A stretch of DNA of 64,000 nt from contig JAMWET010000919.1 in NCBI GenBank assembly GCA_024036415.1, forward strand, positions 110,637 through 174,636, given 5' to 3'. The translations under genes were made by a program, and so were the position numbers. Under the pieces are notes generated by a model, which had not been told where the DNA came from, searched no databases, and saw nothing but the letters and a program-made list of their open reading frames with translations. Shown here in pieces: positions 1-64,000 of this stretch (position 1 is its first letter; every line of letters starts with the position of its first letter). The DNA comes from Prochilodus magdalenae. Its lineage: Eukaryota; Chordata; Actinopteri; Characiformes; Prochilodontidae.

Positions 1-534
1 CTTTTTTCAATATGTTATCAGATGCTAATGCAGGTGTTATGAACCCCCCCCCATGCAGTGTATTTAAGCATTGTGTATGTTGCATGTATTTGTTTGTAGT
101 GATTGTGGTGGCAGAAGGTGTTAATGAGCCCTGACACAATCTACTAAAAATGTGGACTGATCTCAGAACTGATTCTGTCAAATAGCAGGTATAGAGGGAA
201 AGTCCCTCCTGATGTGTCAAGCGGAGTTCTATTGTAAAATGCGATTGACATCTATAGCGGTCATTCACTAAGCTTTTGTGCCATCTTTCCAGCAGATGTG
301 CTGTCATCAACTTGTCCTACTCACCTGTCACTCCATAACCTGCTCCACAGATGTCAGGTTATCTTGATATCTTTAAAGTGAATCCTTTGTCACCCTCAAA
401 GCTTTACTTTAAAGGGTGTGGAAATAACGTGAACTTTATTTTTCACTGGAACTATCAGCTTACAGCAGCTAACAGAAACGTTGCAAACCCTAGAGTAGTA
501 TCAGTATTGTCTAAACAATTAAAAATAATTTAAT

Positions 535-1130
535 GTGCAAGCCCTATGCCTTTATTACAGCTTCCATTCTCTTCAGGAGCTTAGCTTTTAGTTTATCAGA
601 GAAAATCTGCTGAGATATTTTTCTGCACATCTAAAGTTCAGTCTTAGAAGTTGGTGGAATTTTATACTTTACACAATCCACATAACCTCAAACATATTCA
701 GTGACGTTGAGATTTGGACCCTGGGGTGGCACTCTATTATTCTGAAAACACCAGCAGCCTTTCTGTTTGATTTGCAAATCTTCTTTTTTATCCGTTTCCT
801 TTTCTCAGTAACAGTCAGGTACACATCCTTTCAGACCCACAGTGCTACAATGTCTTCTTACAGCAGGAGGTTGGAAAGAAACACCTGCAACAGTGAAGCT
901 AGATACTTCTCCTCCCCTCTTATAGATTAAAGCTTTTAGTACTGTTCATATGATGGTGATAAGTTGAGTGGTCCACGAGGACAGTTTTTAGTCACTAGAA
1001 ATTCATATGGGACTTAACTTATATCTAGTCTACTCAAAATATCCCCTGACAAAATAACTTGCATGTAATGACTGTTTAGAAAATAAATAAAATAAATAAA
1101 TGGTGGTCTCAGACTTTGTACTGTATATAT
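535..1130 (-). mobile_element. DNA transposon-like repeat, family A, copy 1
   Basis: Read on the minus strand, this block starts near 1127 with atacagtacaaagtctgaga and ends near 535. It shares the exact string aagttcagtcttagaagttg (here at about 636-656) with the inverse strand of the block at 25.7 kb. It shares gaatggaagct and a following ataaa-rich stretch with the block at 13.4 kb, and a gaacaccagcagc-like stretch with the block at 27.9 kb. Ends of the type acagtgcaaaagtc suggest terminal inverted repeats. No intact open frame is present. The family name is unknown to me. Confidence 0.6.
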
Positions 1131-4100
1131 GCTTTAGCAGCCTGGCATGTGCGAACACCTGGATGAGTAAACCATTCCCCATCCTTTCTTTTACTCTTTT
1201 CTGTGTGAAACGCATTCACAGTGTCCACGGCCCAGATGGTGCAGCATCTGTCTGCCATTAAGGACACAGCATGCTCTTCGCTGCCCATATTGCAACTTCC
1301 ACAGAGCCTTCAACAAACGAGCAGAAGCATGGCATGGGGACCAACTCCAACTGGGCTGACAGAACCTAAAGGTGACATGCTTTAAAAATAGACTTAAATT
1401 CTTGAGGAAGGTGTAATTTAATAATTGAGAGGCAACCAATATGGACGTATTTGCTTGATAAAAGCAGCACATAGGGAACTTTACTACACTGCTTCTGTGA
1501 CTTTATGAAGAACGGCAACAGAAACTGTAGGTACTGAGCCCTCCAGAAAAACAGTGTCTGATATGCCGAGGCTTACAGATACACACTCATGGCTCCCTTT
1601 CATCTACACACTCAGCCACTTGCTCTCTTCCTGTCTTTAATCTAGTTCCATCAGATTCAGCGGCCTCAAAGAAATGGGAAATTACAAAAAACTTAAAGTG
1701 AGATGCTTGTGATATGACGAGGAAATAAAAAACAAGCAAATAAACAAACAAACTCAGTCACAATACAGCAAGCCATCACTGCTCCAGCTGCAGGAGTCTA
1801 ACAGCCGGAAATCTAAGGGTGAAGCATAACAGGAGAAGTTTTTCTCTGTTTCACTTCTTTTATTTTCAGAATGTTTCTCCTGGAGAGACATTTTCATAAT
1901 TAATGTATGGATGGGTATAATACAAGGGATACCGGATTAAATTAGGTATGTACTGAATATATGGCAGATGCTCCAAAAATCTTCTTTTCTACATTTGTGA
2001 GCTCATTATGTGATTACAGATAAAGTGCTTCCTTAAACAGCTTTTAAATACTTTAAAAATCTAAAAATGCAATAAAAAATCTACATAAAATAATCTGCCC
2101 AATACTAGGTTTGAGTTGATTGATACCAGTCTCATTAATCATTAATAGACTGCAGATATCAGGACGCACATCAACATTTTAACCCCTTTAAAGGCCAGAG
2201 CCCATTACTGAGCCCAAAGTGTTACTACACTCTTTTGTAACCTAAGAATAACCCAGTTTCCACTGTAGTCATTGTAGTTACTGAACAGTTAGCTGAGTAT
2301 ATAATAAGTCTGGGATTTCAAAACGTTAAAGCCATAATGTAAATCTGATTGTTTTGTACTGTGTGCTTTCTTTCAATGTGCAGTCCATGTTATATATGTT
2401 GTCTTGTTTTTTAGATGTGAGGAGGCACCTTACAGACCTGGAGCTAACTAACTGAGTGACTGACTGAAGATCCGCAACAAGGGGCAAATTTTGAAGTTGA
2501 CAGATTTTGGTATTTTAGAACAGTGGTGCTTCACTTCAGTGACATTGCATGTCTTAGGTTTTTTTTTAACCATGGTCATGCATGCTTAACATATTAAACC
2601 ACGCAGTAGTCTCATGAAACAGTTAGCAGGAGTGAAAGTACATGCTTTGTTGATTTTCTAAGTGTGATTAACTTCACATGATCTTAACAAACTTAAGTAT
2701 GTCATTTATCTGCAGTTTTTATTTACTTGCTGACCTCTGTGCTATTTCATACAGATCTTATTTTAGTTTAATTTGAAATTAGGAGCATGTATTGCGTTCA
2801 ACATATTTATGGCCAAATTAATTTTTTGAGATCTCATACAGTTCTTTTAATGTTCTTCGTTAATGTTGTTCTGACTGATGCTACATTTCCCCTGGGTGTG
2901 AATGTGTTAGCAAATGTGTTTTTGACCTCTGATGGACTGCTGAACTTTACAAGGTGTTTCCTGCCTTCTGCCCAGTGAGTGTTAGGAGAGGTGTTTATCA
3001 GTTACCTTTCTAAAACATGTATAAATAGAGTTATTTTAATAGCACAATGTGCTATGTGTAGTATTCATCACATAGAGCTTGGGCTAGGCATCTAAGATTG
3101 TGTGCAGTATGCAACGAGTACAACCTGAAGAAAATACACATTCTTTTGCTTCTGGTCAGCTATTCAAGTCTGTGGTGTGGTAGTTACAATAGTTTGGTAG
3201 TTCTTGCTATAGTTTTTAGAAGTTATGCATTTACTCTCTATGAATCACTTTTTCGTAAAGTAATAAAAGGACCAACGTTTGCTGTGCTAACTTAGTTTAA
3301 TGTCCACTATTATTATTGTATATTAAGTATTATATTAAATAATATTTTTCTATTAGTTAATATATTGGAAAAAATAAACATAAAATGTGGCCAGTGTAAA
3401 AGTTACCACACAATGTCTTATTATGAGTTCATTTTTATTGTCAGAACAACATTAAAGAAGAACATTAATAGAACAGTATTTTAGAGATCTTAATAATAAA
3501 ATTTGGCCATATCTCTAGGTTCATTTTGTCATGGACTGCTTTTATAAACTACACTGTATTTTACATATCTAAAATAATTGGCCTAGTGAAAAATAGTGGA
3601 AAGGCTGTTTTTAGGCTCCAAAATGTTTCATTTTGATTTGCAAAATCACACTGCACACAAAGTAGAGTGTGTCAGTGCTTGGGGTCGAAGCCGTCTTTAA
3701 ATTTACATTTCACAGCTTCCAGCAGCAGAAAGGGTATAAAGTAGTGCTTTAATAATTTACCTCTTGTCTTTTATTTTTCATCTGTATGTAGGCGGTTGCT
3801 GTGCATGTCACCTAATGAGGAAATCATTATAGGAAGAGGTGGAAAGTAGGCATATTTTAACTCTACGGTGAGTTTCAGACTAGGCTTGTTATGCATGGGT
3901 CACTGAGGTGCTTGAGCAGTTGTCAATGCCAGAAACAGCAGTTTTCTTTACTGCAGTACTGCTGTATATTAATAGTGTATACACATCGCTGTACAAATGT
4001 CTTACTTTGAAACGTCAATAAACATTAGCAAAAAGACTTGTGACGTTAGTGTAAAGTCCAGTATTTAAAGTTACCATCCAATATGTAAAATCTGGTCATC

Positions 4101-4509
4101 CCTGGACAAATTGCACATTTTGATGGTTTTCTAAGTGACAAAACATTAACAACATATCTGCATGAAACAAACTGTTGACTCATTACTGCCTGTTGTTATG
4201 TATATTAAATAGTGTTTTTGCTAAATACATGAAAAAAATTTTAATACAAAAACACTATCTAGCTGTGAGCCATAAGATTGGCTGGAACAGGAATAATGAT
4301 GCACATTAATTAGATAAACATCATAACTATTTTTTGGAAAAAAAAATACTGTGGTCTGATGATGCTAAAATATTAAAAGAATTCTAAAATACTGTGGTAT
4401 TTTAAAACTAAAACAGTTTTCTAAATTTGAATTCTAAAAGTCATCTCTACTTTTAAAAAACAAATTAGCACTTCAAGTCGAGTTACTATGACCACCACCT
4501 AACAGACAG

Positions 4510-4960
4510 CGACTAGATGGGGTGGAAGTGACTCAATGAGGTCCTAGTAGGTCATCACAGATATCTTGAGCCATGGTGACTGGAGTGTATCCCACAGCTG
4601 CTAAAGGGTGTGTGGGGGAGGATCCATAGAGCGACCAAGATGATTGAGGTTTATCCCACAGGTGCTCAATTGGGTTTAAATCTGGGAAATAGGGGGCCAG
4701 GCTGTACTTTGAAATCTTGGTCATACTCTTTCAACCAATGTTGGACATTTCTAGCTGTGTGATGTATGTCACATTGTCTTGCTGGAAGATCCCATCTGTC
4801 CTAGGGAAGACAATCAGCATGTGTGGGTGTAGGTGATCTACAGAACTGGATGGTTCATACCATCCAATTTGGTTGAGAGTGCCTTACACATGGATGAGTG
4901 GGCCCAGAGAGTGCCAGAAATGAGCTATGTGCCATCAAAAGTAGGTAGTTGTCATAATAA
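4510..4960 (-). pseudogene. Tc1/mariner-type transposase relic
   Basis: The minus strand encodes, in two parts broken by a TGA, GIFQQDN and then, further on, PDLNPIEHLWD. QQDN carries the second catalytic aspartate of the DDE transposase, and DLNPIEHLW carries the third acidic residue. The spacing between them (about 35 codons) is normal for the superfamily. After the second motif the frame runs on through P-T-H-P-L and A-Q-D-I-like remnants of the C-terminus. The element lacks recognisable ends here and is clearly dead. Confidence 0.75.
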
Positions 4961-5722
4961 CACGACTCGACTGTGTAGAAGTTGATGTCTTAAACACAGT
5001 ACACGATTAGGAAATCAAAAAAGACTTCACACATGGACTAAAGGAATATCCAAAGTGAAGTATTCTAGGGGTTGCACTGTTAATTCTTGAAGATGACAAT
5101 TTCAGAAAAAGACTGTCCATCGCATATTTTACTCAATTTACTTTTACTAAATGTAGTGTTATGTTTATTTGTATATATTGAGTTTTAATGAGAAAAAACA
5201 TATTTTCACCTAAATACTTATTGCAGGCCTTAGGGTTTCAAATCAGTATTCAGGACCTCTTTAGCTGGTCCACATTTCATTTTGCAACAAATAGGGATAA
5301 AAGAAAAATGTAAACTACCCATTTGAAAGCCACTGGTTCAAAACATTTTTCTCGGATAAGCCCAAGACTTCTGTAATGCATTATTTAAAGGGCAGCCAGT
5401 TTTCTACTCATGTTTAAGTAAATTACTTTTTCATTTTTTTTCTTAGATTTTTCTTTATTAGAAGTTCACCAAAGAGATCAGTGTGTAACTATAGATGTAT
5501 TGACATATAGGATCACAGTCTTTGCCATTTTCTGTGCTTGCATATCAGTCCTTGCCATATTAGCATTCTAATATTAGATACATGCCTGGATTGCCCTGAC
5601 TAAAATCCCCTAGAAACTCATTGGTCAAAATATTCATAGTGCGCAATAGCCAATTTGTTAGGAGTCTAATTTGTATTCCTCAGCTTTCTGTATTGGAAGA
5701 TTTTCTTACAGTGCAACTGCTA

Positions 5723-62653
<56,931 letters not shown>

Positions 62654-62663
62654 CTGCAGAAAA

Positions 62664-62665
<2 letters not shown>

Positions 62666-62750
<85 letters not shown>
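62666..62750. repeat. (GA)n microsatellite abutting an acceptor
   Basis: An 85-bp GA tract with one aaag interruption, which is (CT)n on the coding strand. It ends 12 bases before the exon at 62577-62653 and forms the acceptor's pyrimidine tract together with ccctttttctgcag. Confidence 0.97.
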
Positions 62751-62808
62751 CATTATTCAATTTTAACAAAAAAAGCAGTAGTGAGAATGAGACAAAGAGG
62801 AATATGAA

Positions 62809-62809
<1 letters not shown>

Positions 62810-62852
<43 letters not shown>
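62810..62852. repeat. (GA)n microsatellite
   Basis: A second GA tract about 60 bp further upstream on the coding strand from the one at 62666-62750. Confidence 0.96.
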
Positions 62853-62853
<1 letters not shown>

Positions 62854-64000
62854 GGTAAAGCAATTGAAAGACAGACAGTACCATCACAGTGTAATAAAAC
62901 ATGAGAGGGGCCCTTCATTCCAAATAATCCCATGATCAGTTACTTATTCTCAAAAACACTGTAGGAAAAGGAATACCGTACCCTGTTCACAACTGACTGA
63001 CTGTCTGCAGAGCAATGGAAAGCAGAGAAACATGAAAGAGCAGCAATGATAGAGTTGCACACTGGTACACTGCAGTCTCACTGTCCTCAGTGGTCATTAC
63101 CATGCATTAGCTCTGTTTTAAATCCATTGAACTGTTCCCAGGACTGTGAGAGGACACGTTCTCCCCTCACCTCTGCTCTAACAGCCAAAGCTTTGATACA
63201 CACCAAAGGGGAAAATCAAGGAGAAGCGCTGGTGGCACTCCCCACAGCACAGTAATGAGCCACGGCTGATTGGAAGTGCTTGTTTGGCTAAGGCAGCACA
63301 CGGACGCTGGCTGAGACGATCAAGAGGTTAATGGGGAAAATGGAGTTAGAATTTGCTCCACCTGCAGTGGCTAATGGAAACAGTGGCCTTATTACTTAAT
63401 AAAAGTTTGATTAAACTTTTACTTGACTGAACTACAGAGAGCCCAAACCAAACTACCAGCTGTGTCACTGACATAGCAGTCCAGTTGTGAATTTAGACTT
63501 GTTTGTATAGTTAGTAAATAATTAAATATTTATCACAGTATTTTATACAGTATTCATACAGTATTTTACTATTCTATCGAGCTATTCATCTAGAAAGATT
63601 TTATAGGACATGGACAATGTGTTTTAGTGCATTTTATATGGGTGGTAGATTTACCTTTTTGTACTTAGCATTATTTCAGACAGCAAAAAATTATTTATCA
63701 GAAGTACAATAGTAGAAGTCCATAGTACAAACACTATACACTCAATAGAATGAATACAATCAAGCAAGTATGTTTGGTATTTAAATATGTTATTAATAAT
63801 ATTAATGTTGTTCCTGCAGCCATCACATGGATCTACAAGCCTGATTTAATTTCATTAGGAATAGATTAAACTAGACACTGTAGATACTTGACTTTATGGG
63901 AATAAACAGAAAAGCACACCTCTGCACACTTGAATGGACAACTACAATTTAGAAACTGTTTACTGTTTATGTAATGAAATGAAATACTGAAATGTGAAAT

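Larger units (their letters stand above)
62654..64000 (-). other. Intron (5' part outside the window)
   Basis: The upstream intron of the C2A-end exon. It contains two (GA)n tracts near the acceptor. The stretch 62860-64000 shows no exon for the rest of C2A and no repeat that I recognise. The part from 63180 to 63420 is less AT-rich and might be conserved. Confidence 0.7.

Overview
The window is a piece of a ray-finned fish (teleost) genome, probably an ostariophysan-type fish. The evidence is a vertebrate-type multi-exon gene with long introns, AT-rich intronic DNA, many long (GA)n, (CA)n and (AT)n microsatellites, and many Tc1/mariner-like and other repeats of the kind common in teleosts. 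The ostariophysan placement is inference. The longer open frames in the window lie inside repeats or microsatellites, or are shadows, and none looks like an independent gene.

Only one gene is supported: the middle of a copine gene on the minus strand, most like copine-8 (cpne8). Ten exons are resolved to the base, in transcription order: 62653-62577, 42747-42684, 40535-40432, 36922-36818, 33843-33802, 31361-31286, 27368-27315, 27030-26969, 7146-7100 and 5949-5768. They join with consistent phases into 813 nt, or 271 codons without a stop. They cover the end of the C2A domain, the whole C2B domain, the linker, and the first part of the copine vWA domain including its MIDAS-like D-x-T-x-S-N-G motif. 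The 5' exons lie beyond position 64000 and the 3' exons before position 1, so no promoter, start codon, stop codon or poly(A) site is in the window.

Layout: 1-5767 is intron. At 5768-7146 are two vWA exons. At 7147-26968 is a 19.8 kb intron. At 26969-27368 are two small exons 284 bp apart. At 27369-42683 are five C2B exons separated by introns of 2-4 kb. At 42748-62576 is a second 19.8 kb intron. At 62577-62653 is the C2A-end exon, followed by further intron.

The most unusual local feature is around 20.7-31.0 kb. Two exons that both use GC rather than GT 5' splice sites are bracketed by two nearly identical (about 97-98% by eye), oppositely oriented copies of a 526-533 bp Tc1-derived non-autonomous transposon. 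In the pre-mRNA these copies could pair and loop out exactly those two exons. Other notable signals are (CT)n microsatellites serving as polypyrimidine tracts at two acceptors, one of them in front of a 42-nt in-frame exon that carries the C2B calcium loop; a decayed minisatellite of about 23 bp period over roughly 0.85 kb at 34.7-35.5 kb; and relics of at least five other Tc1/mariner-like or MITE families, a LINE reverse-transcriptase relic and several dispersed teleost repeats.
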